Assembly (NCBI RefSeq): GCF_014199535.1
Contig: NZ_JACHNV010000001.1
Location: 868,001-932,000, forward strand
Length of the DNA: 64,000 bases
DNA from: Hymenobacter latericoloratus
Lineage (GTDB): Bacteria > Bacteroidota > Bacteroidia > Cytophagales > Hymenobacteraceae
Direction: 5' to 3'
In this document: positions 26,943-34,223 of the stretch, piece after piece
Numbering within the stretch: position 1 is the first letter of the stretch
Layout: every line of letters begins with the position of its first letter
Program-made: the position numbers and the translations under genes
Notes under the pieces: generated by a model
What the model saw: only the letters and a program-made list of their open reading frames with translations
Told to the model about the DNA's origin: nothing
Database searches by the model: none

Positions 26943-27134
26943 TTAAATGCGCTCTACCTTCACGGCGTTCTGGCCCTTCTTGCCGTCAATGATGTCGAAG
27001 GTTACCCGGTCATTCTCCCGGATTTCGTGCACGAGGCCCGTCTGATGGACGAAGATCTCCTGACCATTTTCGTCTTGAACAATGAAGCCGTAGCCTTTCG
27101 ATTCATTAAAAAACTTCACTTTGCCGGTTTTCAT
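26943..27134 (-). CDS. Cold-shock-domain protein
   Basis: A 63-residue single cold-shock domain: MKTGKVKFFNESKGYGFIVQ contains RNP1 (KGYGFI), and EIFVHQTGL is RNP2. Such proteins bind single-stranded RNA and DNA and melt RNA secondary structure. Start at ATG 27134 fits the family exactly; the frame stays open further upstream but is not coding. It has a good promoter at 27173-27203 and is divergent from the hydrophilic disordered protein. Confidence 0.97.
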   Translation of the reverse strand: MKTGKVKFFNESKGYGFIVQDENGQEIFVHQTGLVHEIRENDRVTFDIIDGKKGQNAVKVERI

Positions 27135-27172
27135 AGCGGGGCGTAAGCGGTTGTGGGGTGAAAGAATGGCGG

Positions 27173-27202
27173 TAAATCTACATGGTTTTCCAACTTGGCA
27201 AA
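27173..27202 (-). promoter_or_regulatory. Promoter of cold-shock gene
   Basis: On the minus strand TTTG (27202-27199) is followed after 18 nt by TAGATTTA (27180-27173), close to the Bacteroidota TTTG-N19-TAnnTTTG arrangement. ATG 27134 lies about 40 nt on. Confidence 0.6.
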
Positions 27203-27263
27203 ACCCACCCGGGCTGAACGCGGGCCCCCTGGCTGCGTATGCAAGTGGATTCCAGCTCATCTA

Positions 27264-27271
27264 TATCTTTT
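27264..27271 (+). promoter_or_regulatory. -7 box abutting the hydrophilic-protein start
   Basis: TATCTTTT (seven of eight to TAnnTTTG) ends 4 nt before ATG 27276, which predicts a leaderless transcript. Confidence 0.5.
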
Positions 27272-27275
27272 TGTC

Positions 27276-28253
27276 ATGACTGATTCCACCTCCCCCGGAC
27301 CCACTACTTCCGCTTCTGCCAGTGCTGCTGGCGGCTCCCAGCCCCAGCAGCCGGCCGCCGTTCCTACCGGCGGCCCGGCTAACTCAGCCCAGGCGCAGCC
27401 TCCTTCTCAGCCCGCAGCCGAGCCCCACGAGCTGCAAGCCCCGGCCAATACCACCGGCCAGCAGCCCTTCGCCCACGATGCCAACCACGAGCAGAATGAA
27501 GTAGCCGGCGCCAGCCGGGGCGAGTTTGGGCGGCAATCAGACCAGGGCATTACCCAGGGCGGCTACGGTGCCGAGCTGAGCCGTGGAGGAGCTACCTACG
27601 CCGGAACTCTTGACACGCCCGCGGCTACCACCGGCTACATCGGCGAGCGGGAGCAGCGTCCGGCCGGTTTCGAGGATGCCGGCAACGGCAGCTACGGAAC
27701 CCAGCCGGTGGGAGGTACCGCGCCCGCCGGCTCTGCCGTTGGGGCGCAGTTTGCCAACGACAACGCCGCCCCCCAGGGTCCCGACTCGGGCTTCGCGGAT
27801 AACTACGGCACCTCGTCGTTGGGCGGAACCCGAGCCGGAAGCAGCCAGCCCGATGCTACCCAGCGCAACCAGCGGGAAGACTACCGCCCCAGCCACCCCG
27901 ACGGCGGGCCTGAGGGCCAGCGCACGGGTGTAGCCGCTACGAATACCAGCCAGGGCACCGATGAGGCCGACGCTACGCCTACCGCCGGCTCGCGCAGCGG
28001 CTACGAGGCCGCCAACTCTCCCGATGCCCAAGGCAGCGAAAAAACGGGGTTCGGCTCCCGCGGCGGATCGTATAACGATGAGTACGATGCGGCTACTAAC
28101 TCCGGCGACCAAACCGACAGCTCGCCCTCCCGTGGGGACTATAGCCAGGAAAACGCGGCCCGTAATTACGGTGGCGCTTCCGACGACCGGACCAGCTCCG
28201 ACCGCCGCCCCGACTACGGCCCCATGCCCGGCCGGCCCGGCTCACCAGAATAA
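27276..28253 (+). CDS. Very hydrophilic, disordered protein
   Basis: Not recognised. A 325-residue protein with no signal peptide and no hydrophobic segment. It is made almost wholly of Gly, Ala, Ser, Pro, Gln, Asp, Asn, Thr and Arg, with no cysteine. Loose repeats include SRGEFGRQSD, GSYGTQPVGG, DNYGTSSLGG and ARNYGGASDD, so Tyr-Gly or Asn-Tyr-Gly steps recur. Such composition is seen in hydrophilin-like stress proteins and in low-complexity proteins that form condensates. Its place back-to-back with a cold-shock gene and its probable leaderless transcript support a stress role, but this is inference. A shared terminator follows. Confidence 0.75.
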   Translation: MTDSTSPGPTTSASASAAGGSQPQQPAAVPTGGPANSAQAQPPSQPAAEPHELQAPANTTGQQPFAHDANHEQNEVAGASRGEFGRQSDQGITQGGYGAELSRGGATYAGTLDTPAATTGYIGEREQRPAGFEDAGNGSYGTQPVGGTAPAGSAVGAQFANDNAAPQGPDSGFADNYGTSSLGGTRAGSSQPDATQRNQREDYRPSHPDGGPEGQRTGVAATNTSQGTDEADATPTAGSRSGYEAANSPDAQGSEKTGFGSRGGSYNDEYDAATNSGDQTDSSPSRGDYSQENAARNYGGASDDRTSSDRRPDYGPMPGRPGSPE

Positions 28254-28279
28254 GGAGAAGCTCTGGGTACTATTACGCG

Positions 28280-28301
28280 CCCCGCCGGCCAGCCGGCGGG
28301 G
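28280..28301. terminator. Shared terminator between convergent genes
   Basis: A 9-bp G+C stem CCCCGCCGG (28280-28288) with its complement 28293-28301 and loop CCAG, followed by TTTATT on the plus strand. Confidence 0.8.
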
Positions 28302-28302
28302 T

Positions 28303-29166
28303 TTATTGTTTGCGCGTGGCCAGGAACAGTTTGCCCTTCTCGTTGCTGAAAACGAAGTTCTGGTCGGCTACAAACACCACCGCTTCCGTTTGGCCCGACC
28401 CCGGCGTATCAAGCGTGCTTTTCAGGCCGTCGAAGAGACGGCGGCCGGGCAGGCGCTCAAACAAATACACTTTCTCGGCGCCCAGCAGGGCCACGCGCTT
28501 GCCGTCGGGGCTGATGTCGGCGCTGGTAACCCAGGTAGGCAGCTGCAGGCTGTCGGCGAGGCGGGCGGTGTGCCGGCCGGGGCGGGCGGGTAGCACGTAC
28601 TGCTTTAGCCACCGGCTTTCCCCGCGGTTTTTCGTGAACAGATACAGACTGTCCTGATAATAGTAAAACGCTTCGCAGTCGAAATTGCGCCGTGGTTTGC
28701 GTGGTGGAAATTCGTGCTGGTCGGCGTACCGGAACCGAATGGTATCGGCTTGCTGCAGGGTAGGACCGCTGAGCCGGTAGATGCACAGGTTGCGCCGTTT
28801 GTTCTGGTTGTTACCGAAGTCGCCGAGGTAAAGGCGGTGTTCATCGTCCTGGGCCAGGTCTTCCCAATCAATGTTCTGGAGCGGTTCCAGATTCAGGGTC
28901 TGCAGCAGGTCGCCCTGCCGGGTTATTTTGTAGAGGCGAGCCGTGTTGCCGCCATCGGCGTGGGTCCACAGGTCGCCCTCGGGGCTGGCTATGGCCAGGC
29001 CGGAGCTTTCGGCTACCTGCTCCCGGTTGAGCCGCCCTACTTCCTCTATCTCATACTGGTCATTTACGCTGGCGAAGCCGCCGCGGCCCTGGTCGGAGGA
29101 GCAGCCCGTGAGCAGGGGCGGCAGCAGGCAGAGAGCAAACGGGACAAGGCGCGGCGGGCAAAGCAT
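28303..29166 (-). CDS. Lipoprotein with beta-propeller-like fold
   Basis: A 287-residue protein from ATG 29166 (MLCPPRLVPFALCL) with lipobox LLTGC at 16-20. The mature part reads like a propeller: SSGLAIASPEGDLWTHADGG, then DEHRLYLGDFGNNQNKRRNL, FDCEAFYYYQDSLYLFTKNR, and TSADISPDGKRVALLGAEKV. The GDFGNN and DCEAF motifs recall the SdiA-regulated/esterase-like phytase-like propellers, but no catalytic residues can be assigned. It is probably an outer-membrane lipoprotein of unknown role, transcribed alone. Confidence 0.75.
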   Translation of the reverse strand: MLCPPRLVPFALCLLPPLLTGCSSDQGRGGFASVNDQYEIEEVGRLNREQVAESSGLAIASPEGDLWTHADGGNTARLYKITRQGDLLQTLNLEPLQNIDWEDLAQDDEHRLYLGDFGNNQNKRRNLCIYRLSGPTLQQADTIRFRYADQHEFPPRKPRRNFDCEAFYYYQDSLYLFTKNRGESRWLKQYVLPARPGRHTARLADSLQLPTWVTSADISPDGKRVALLGAEKVYLFERLPGRRLFDGLKSTLDTPGSGQTEAVVFVADQNFVFSNEKGKLFLATRKQ

Positions 29167-29463
29167 AAGGCGGGCACGAAAACAAGGCCCCGGCCAACCC
29201 TGGCCAGGGGAATACACACACTGGCAGTGCTGGAGCGCCCGCCGCCCGAAAATTACCACTTCCGGCCGGAAGCAGCTGACATCCGGCTTCGGGGGCTAGG
29301 TTTTTAGCTGCCTCCTCAGCCGTAGTTTCGGGGGCTTGCTGGCCACGGCGCCCGGGTTACGGCCGTTTCTGCAACCCGGCAGGCCAAGCAGGGCCCGCCG
29401 CCGTACCCGGATGCGCCAGAACGTGCTGGCGGCTTGGGGGCTGGTTCACTTGTTCTGCGCCAG

Positions 29464-30501
29464 CTACTTCAGGACCAGGTAGGGCATCAGCTTCTCGTAG
29501 GTGGCTTGGTCCAGAATCCGGATCTGGCGCAGGTCGGTGGGCTGCCGGAAGGGCCCGTGCTGCTGTCGGAAGGCTACCAGCACGCGGGCCAACCGCTTGC
29601 CTACATACGGGTGCGCCTGCAGCACCTCAAAGGAAGCATTGTTCACATCGAGGGGGGTAGGGGTGAAGCCCGGGGCCACGAAGGTGTACTTGCGCAGGCT
29701 GTCCACCAGGTCGGGCGCGTCGCGCAGCACGTAGATTTCGGCCGTTTGATCTTCTTTCTGAAAGCCTCCCAGTCGCTGCCGGTACTCCACAATGCGCCGG
29801 GCATACCCCCGCCCAATACCCCGGATCTGCATGAGCTGGGTGGTGTCGGCCGCATTCAGGTCGAAGGGGGCCAGGCGGGTTGGCTTGCGCGGAAACCGGC
29901 TTTTCTCAGCGCCCCCAAAGGCGGTACGCTCCGGGTAGGAACCGGGCCGGCTGCCGGCGTAAGGGCGGGCTTCGCGGGGCGGGAGCTGGTCGGGCAGGAG
30001 CATGTAGGGCGCCAGGCGGGCAAATACCGAATCGGGCAGGCCGTAGGTGCGCCGGATCTGCTCTTTGGCTTTGAAGCCGCCCAGCACCGTGCGGTAGTTT
30101 ACCAGGCGGCGCACCACGTAGCGCGGCAGGCCCCGGGCTTCCCAATCGGTTTCCGTCAGCTGGTTGGGGTCAAAGGGGGCCAGGGCTACCCGGGGTACGG
30201 GCGCACGACGGGGGTAGCGGCTGGCGTAGGCCGGCCGGGTGGTGCGGCGCGCAGCCAACTCGGCTGCCCACGCATTGAGGCGCTGCTGATCGGGCGCCGG
30301 GTTATAGGCCGGCAGGGCCGGCCGCAGCAGGTAGGGCAGGCCCAGCCAGAGCAGCATCAGGAGCAGCAGAGCCACAAAGCCGGAGGTTTCGCGGCGGGAA
30401 AAGCCAAAGTAGCGCCGGATAGCCCGCAGCCACGGATAAGAGGCCTTGGCGTGACGCGAGGGGGTAGCGGGCTGCGGAGCGGCCGGGCGCGCGGTAGGCA
30501 T
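29464..30501 (-). CDS. Membrane-anchored helix-hairpin-helix (ComEA-like) protein
   Basis: A 345-residue protein starting at ATG 30501 (MPTARPAAPQ). After a basic Pro-rich start there is one transmembrane helix (about 43-58, GFVALLLLMLLWLGLPYLL). The rest carries three helix-hairpin-helix repeats: FDPNQLTETDWEARGLPRYV, FDLNAADTTQLMQIRGIGRG and LDVNNASFEVLQAHPYVGKR. These resemble the DNA-binding repeats of ComEA, which holds incoming DNA in competence. The triple repeat with an N-terminal anchor is common in Bacteroidota, where its role is not established. Orientation would place the repeats in the periplasm only if the N-terminus stays inside. Confidence 0.85.
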   Translation of the reverse strand: MPTARPAAPQPATPSRHAKASYPWLRAIRRYFGFSRRETSGFVALLLLMLLWLGLPYLLRPALPAYNPAPDQQRLNAWAAELAARRTTRPAYASRYPRRAPVPRVALAPFDPNQLTETDWEARGLPRYVVRRLVNYRTVLGGFKAKEQIRRTYGLPDSVFARLAPYMLLPDQLPPREARPYAGSRPGSYPERTAFGGAEKSRFPRKPTRLAPFDLNAADTTQLMQIRGIGRGYARRIVEYRQRLGGFQKEDQTAEIYVLRDAPDLVDSLRKYTFVAPGFTPTPLDVNNASFEVLQAHPYVGKRLARVLVAFRQQHGPFRQPTDLRQIRILDQATYEKLMPYLVLK

Positions 30502-30596
30502 AACAACGGATAGGTAGCGCGGAAATAAGCTAAAACACAACCAGTATAAAAGAAAGCCGGCAAACCAGCAAGCCGCGCCGGCGGCGGCCGGGCCGC

Positions 30597-31571
30597 CTAC
30601 TTCCGGATTTTTACGTCCACCTCGTAGCGGTAGCGTGGGGGGCCGCCCAGCGGAATGGCAAAGAAGGGCAGGGCCACGTCGTATTGGTCCGTGACGTAGA
30701 ACACCAGGTCATTGGAGGCTTTGGACAGGGAAGTAATCTGCAGATCCAGCGAAAGGCCGTGCTCTTTGGCCGCAATGGCGTGCACGCTGCTGGCCCAGCG
30801 CTGATCGGGGCTGATGGTGGCCGGGTGCCCGTTTTTCGCGACGCTGAAAATCTTGAGCAGGAGGTCGTCGTCTCCGTCGAAATTGCTTTGCCGGATGCTG
30901 ACCACCCGCTCGTTGATGAAGGGGTAGAGGTGAGTTTTGGCCCCGCGCTCCGGCGAAAGGCGAAAAGAGTATTCGTAGGTGAAAGCGTTACCGCCTTCCA
31001 CGGCCACGTTCTGGGTAGGAGAGCTGCTGAGAAAATAACGGTACAGGTTACCGTCGTCGCCTTTTCTGCCCTGGGTTACCAGCTTGAACACGTACCCGTC
31101 GAACTCCGGCACGAACTCGCCCTCCAGCGGATTCAGCGGCCCAAAGGTAAACCACTGGTTGTCGTAGGTCGGCTCCGGTCCAAAGGTGCGGGTTTTCAGC
31201 AACGTACCCGAGCGGAAAGTGCCTTTGGGCTCCGTGCTGCGGGCATCGGGGCCGGAGTGCGCGCCGGAGCCGCCGTAAAGGCTGAACTCGGTGGTGGTAT
31301 TCCAACCCGACTTGGCCTCGTCGTGGCGCCCGCCGCAGTCGGGGTCGAAGACGCGGATGTACACGGGTTGGCGGTTGCCCTTGGGCACCAGGAAAAAGAA
31401 GGTCTGGGTGAAGTCATCGTCGCCCCAGCTTTTGTCGCCCTGGGCCCCAAACGTCACCAGAAAAGCAATGTTCTCGCCCGGGTTGGGCACGGCCTGCGCC
31501 GCCACGGGCAGCGGCCCCAGCAGGCCCCAGGCGCCCAGCAGGCTCAGCAGGCAGGAAAAGAAACGCACCAT
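30597..31571 (-). CDS. Secreted protein of unknown function
   Basis: Not recognised by family. A 324-residue protein from ATG 31571 (MVRFFSCLLSLLGAWGLLG) with a signal peptide ending PVAAQA. The mature protein is beta-rich with repeated Asp/Gly turns (DPDCGGRHDEAKSGWN, NFDGDDDLLLKIFSV) that could bind calcium. Single Cys in the mature region. A box TACCTTCG lies 5 nt before the start, so translation may be leaderless. It ends next to the helix-hairpin-helix gene on the same strand, with a 95-nt gap. Confidence 0.7.
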   Translation of the reverse strand: MVRFFSCLLSLLGAWGLLGPLPVAAQAVPNPGENIAFLVTFGAQGDKSWGDDDFTQTFFFLVPKGNRQPVYIRVFDPDCGGRHDEAKSGWNTTTEFSLYGGSGAHSGPDARSTEPKGTFRSGTLLKTRTFGPEPTYDNQWFTFGPLNPLEGEFVPEFDGYVFKLVTQGRKGDDGNLYRYFLSSSPTQNVAVEGGNAFTYEYSFRLSPERGAKTHLYPFINERVVSIRQSNFDGDDDLLLKIFSVAKNGHPATISPDQRWASSVHAIAAKEHGLSLDLQITSLSKASNDLVFYVTDQYDVALPFFAIPLGGPPRYRYEVDVKIRK

Positions 31572-31694
31572 GCCCCGAAGGTACGCTACCACCTGAATTT
31601 TAAGTGAATCGGAGGGGCCGCGTACGACTAGCGTTGCCGAAACCGTTTGGGGGCTGTATCATTACAGTAGATTCTGCCTTATTGCCCGTCAACC

Positions 31695-32267
31695 ATGAGC
31701 GCCACTGCCCGTCGTACCACTGATTTTCTGGACTCTCTGGCTGCTGATTTGCAGCGGGTGCGGGAAGTTACCCACCGCCGCTTCCGCCCCCTCACCGACG
31801 ACCAGCTGAACCGCGGGCCGGGGCCGGGCAAGTGGAGCGTGGGCCAGTGCCTGGAGCACCTCAACATTGTGGGCGGCTTGTACCTGCCCGCGATGAATCG
31901 AAAAATCAAGGCTGCCAAAGAGCGGGGCTCCAGCCCGGCGGAAACGGTGGTGCACGGCTTTTTTGGCAAGAAAATGACCGAGGCCATGCGGGTGCCGGCC
32001 AGCGAAAAGCCCATGAAAACGCCCCAGCAGTACGCGCCCAGCGGCTCGCGGCTGCCGCGCACGGTGGTGGAGGTATTCAGCCGCCAGCTCGATGAGCTGG
32101 AGAGCCTTATTGGCCAGGCGCGCACGATCAACGCCAACGCCGTCCGGATTCCGAACCCCATCGTGCCCCTGCTGCTGCCCCGCCTCACCGATGCCCTGGA
32201 GCTGCTGGTAGAGCACATGAAGCGCCACATTCAGCAGGCCGAGCGGGTGCTGGACAGCCGCAGCTGA
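31695..32267 (+). CDS. DinB-family protein
   Basis: A 190-residue four-helix-bundle protein. The segment FLDSLAADLQRVREVTHRRF followed by GPGPGKWSVGQCLEHLNIVG is the typical DinB_2 start, with His in QCLEHLN, and the last helix has LVEHMKRHIQQAERV. In the superfamily three His bind a metal and several members are thiol S-transferases; many have no known substrate. At least two of the usual histidines are present here. Transcribed alone and followed by a long perfect palindromic terminator shared with the barrel protein. Confidence 0.85.
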   Translation: MSATARRTTDFLDSLAADLQRVREVTHRRFRPLTDDQLNRGPGPGKWSVGQCLEHLNIVGGLYLPAMNRKIKAAKERGSSPAETVVHGFFGKKMTEAMRVPASEKPMKTPQQYAPSGSRLPRTVVEVFSRQLDELESLIGQARTINANAVRIPNPIVPLLLPRLTDALELLVEHMKRHIQQAERVLDSRS

Positions 32268-32282
32268 GCTACCCCCCCAACG

Positions 32283-32320
32283 GCAAAAGCCCTCGTAACC
32301 CGGGTTACGAGGGCTTTTGC
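32283..32320. terminator. Shared palindromic terminator
   Basis: A 38-nt perfect palindrome (19 bp each side, centre at 32301/32302) with AAAAG and CTTTT arms, between convergent DinB and barrel genes. Confidence 0.9.
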
Positions 32321-32345
32321 TGTTGGGGGGGGGTAGGGCAACGGC

Positions 32346-33104
32346 TTACTTGCCGCCGAAGAAGTAGGCTACCGACAGCTGCACGCCCCGGTTGCGTATT
32401 TTCTCCTTTGCGTCGTCATCGTCGTCGTACTTCGGAATCAGGTTGCCCAGGCCCAGGCCGTAGCCCAGCTGCGCCTGGAAAGGCCCGGCCTTATAGCCCA
32501 GCCCGGCATTGATGCCGAAATCGATACGGCGGAACTCGGGCTCGTTGCCGTCGGTGCCCTTGCCCACAAATTTGATGTCCTCCGTCTCCTCACTGGAGCC
32601 CGAGGAGGATTCATCTACCTGCCCGTTTACCGTGGTCATGATGCTGCCCTTCGCTTTGTACTGGCCATTAAGACCTATGCCAACGTAGGGCCCGGCAAAT
32701 ACCTGAAAGCCGCCTTCTTCGCCGCTGGTGTTATACACCAGGTTCACCGGAATTTCGAGGTAGTTGAGGCGTATGTCCACCTTTTCCTCGCCTTTCACCG
32801 CTACGGTGTAGCCAAAGTCCTCGTCCGTGTAGGAGGCATCAATTTTCTCCTCAAACCGGGCCCCCTTCTGCGAGAACAGCAGGGAAGGCTGCAGGGAAAA
32901 ATGGCCGAACTGCGCGTTTAGCGTAAGCCCTACCTGCGGTCCGTAGATAGACTTCGTATCAGGCGAATCATCTTCGATGTCAAAATTGAGCGTGCTGGCA
33001 TTCAGGCCAATGCGCGGCCCGATGGTAACCTGAGCCTGGGTAGTTAAAGCGCCGCCCAGCAGCACGCCCGCCGTCAGGCAGGTCCGGAATACAGAAGAAA
33101 TCAT
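32346..33104 (-). CDS. Outer-membrane beta-barrel protein, paralogue 1
   Basis: A 252-residue protein with signal peptide (ending LTTQA) and mature start QVTIGPRIGLNAST. Alternating polar and apolar strands (FSLQPSLLFSQKGARFEE, IRLNYLEIPVNLVYNTSGEE, FQVFAGPYVGIGLNG) and the C-terminal LSVAYFFGGK fit the eight-stranded OMP_b-brl_2/PorT-like family. It is a tandem duplicate of the next gene upstream (33164-33892): the NYLEIPVNLVYNTSGEEGGF block is identical. Transport or structural role unknown. The acidic insert DESSSGSSEETED marks an extracellular loop. Confidence 0.88.
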   Translation of the reverse strand: MISSVFRTCLTAGVLLGGALTTQAQVTIGPRIGLNASTLNFDIEDDSPDTKSIYGPQVGLTLNAQFGHFSLQPSLLFSQKGARFEEKIDASYTDEDFGYTVAVKGEEKVDIRLNYLEIPVNLVYNTSGEEGGFQVFAGPYVGIGLNGQYKAKGSIMTTVNGQVDESSSGSSEETEDIKFVGKGTDGNEPEFRRIDFGINAGLGYKAGPFQAQLGYGLGLGNLIPKYDDDDDAKEKIRNRGVQLSVAYFFGGK

Positions 33105-33163
33105 CAGAGAAAAAATAAAGAAACGAGAATGGGCTTATGATCAGCGTAACGTGCTTGCTCCGG

Positions 33164-33892
33164 CTATTTGCCGCCGAAGAAATAGTTTAGAGAAACCTGT
33201 ACGACCCGGTTGCGCAGCTTGGCTTCGGGCTCGCTTCCATCGGCCGAATCCGGAATCAGGTTGGAAAGGCCCAGGGAATAGCCCGCCTGAACCTGGAACG
33301 GGCCCGCTTTGTAGCCCAGCCCGAAGTTGGCGCCGAAATCGGGCTGGCGCACAAACTGCTGGTCGCTGTTCGCGTCGTCTTGGTTAGCGAACTTGACGTT
33401 AGTGGATTCCGAGACGTTAAAGGAGCTGCCGCCGCCGCTGAAATCGACTTCCGTTTTGGCTTTGCCACCCAGGCCAATGCCAACGTAGGGTCCGGCAAAA
33501 ATCTGGAAGCCACCCTCTTCACCGCTGGTATTGTAGACCAGGTTTACCGGAATTTCGAGGTAGTTGAGGCGCATGTTGCCTTTCACGCTGGCCGAGTACA
33601 CTTCGCCGTCTTCCACACCGCTTATCTCCTCCTCTACCTTGAACCCCTTCTGCGAAAACAGCAGCGAAGGCTGCAGCGCCAGGTTGCCAAACTGGGCGTT
33701 CAGCGTAACTCCTACCTGAGGGGCGAGGATCATTTTAGGATCGGCCTCGAACCCATCGAATTCTGTGTCGCCCGACACGGTGGCCAGGTTCAGCCCAACG
33801 CGCGGACCAATAGTAACCTGTGCCTGAGCAAACTGAGCCCCAGCCATCAGCATGGCTGTAATCAGGAGGGGGGCGTGTTGTTTTGCAATCAT
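33164..33892 (-). CDS. Outer-membrane beta-barrel protein, paralogue 2
   Basis: A 242-residue barrel from ATG 33892 (MIAKQHAPLLITAMLMAGAQ), signal ending FAQAQ. Strands and the terminal VSLNYFFGGK match paralogue 1, with divergence mainly in loops (GGGSSFNVSESTNVKFANQD). It lies 59 nt upstream of paralogue 1 on the same strand, so the pair is probably one transcript. An ATG at 33952 is in frame but would spoil the signal peptide. The box TACCTTCG at 33934-33941 may be its promoter. Confidence 0.88.
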   Translation of the reverse strand: MIAKQHAPLLITAMLMAGAQFAQAQVTIGPRVGLNLATVSGDTEFDGFEADPKMILAPQVGVTLNAQFGNLALQPSLLFSQKGFKVEEEISGVEDGEVYSASVKGNMRLNYLEIPVNLVYNTSGEEGGFQIFAGPYVGIGLGGKAKTEVDFSGGGSSFNVSESTNVKFANQDDANSDQQFVRQPDFGANFGLGYKAGPFQVQAGYSLGLSNLIPDSADGSEPEAKLRNRVVQVSLNYFFGGK

Positions 33893-34223
33893 GATAGATA
33901 AAGGTGAATAAAATGGCTTACTGGGCCACGGCACGAAGGTAGAAGGCTTCATCCAACCTTTATCTACCCATTTATAGGTATATTTTATTGTTGAAATAGA
34001 TTTACGGGAGATAATAAGCCAGACCCCTGAAAACCTTCTTGCACGTCAGCAATAGCGCGGAGGTAGCCAGGGCCCGGCCCGCGTGGTACTATAAGCTCTG
34101 TGTCATTTGTTTGGCTCGGCCACGAGGCGTAATTGCGCTTGTTTTTTGCGGGGAGCTTATGGAATCGGGGCTTGGCAGGCATCTACTATTTACCAACTTG
34201 CCCGCCTGTTACGTTCTGCCCCT
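33893..34223. other. Divergent promoter region, 331 nt
   Basis: Between the barrel gene (minus) and the alpha-2-macroglobulin gene (plus). The part 33950-34020 is A+T-rich. It holds a TACCTTCG box at 33934-33941 (minus) and TAGATTTA at 33997-34004 (plus), the latter a weak candidate for the macroglobulin. Confidence 0.5.

Noticed and set aside
32346..33892. Two barrel proteins as a frameshifted single gene
   Set aside because: Each has its own signal peptide and complete C-terminal strand; they are tandem paralogues.
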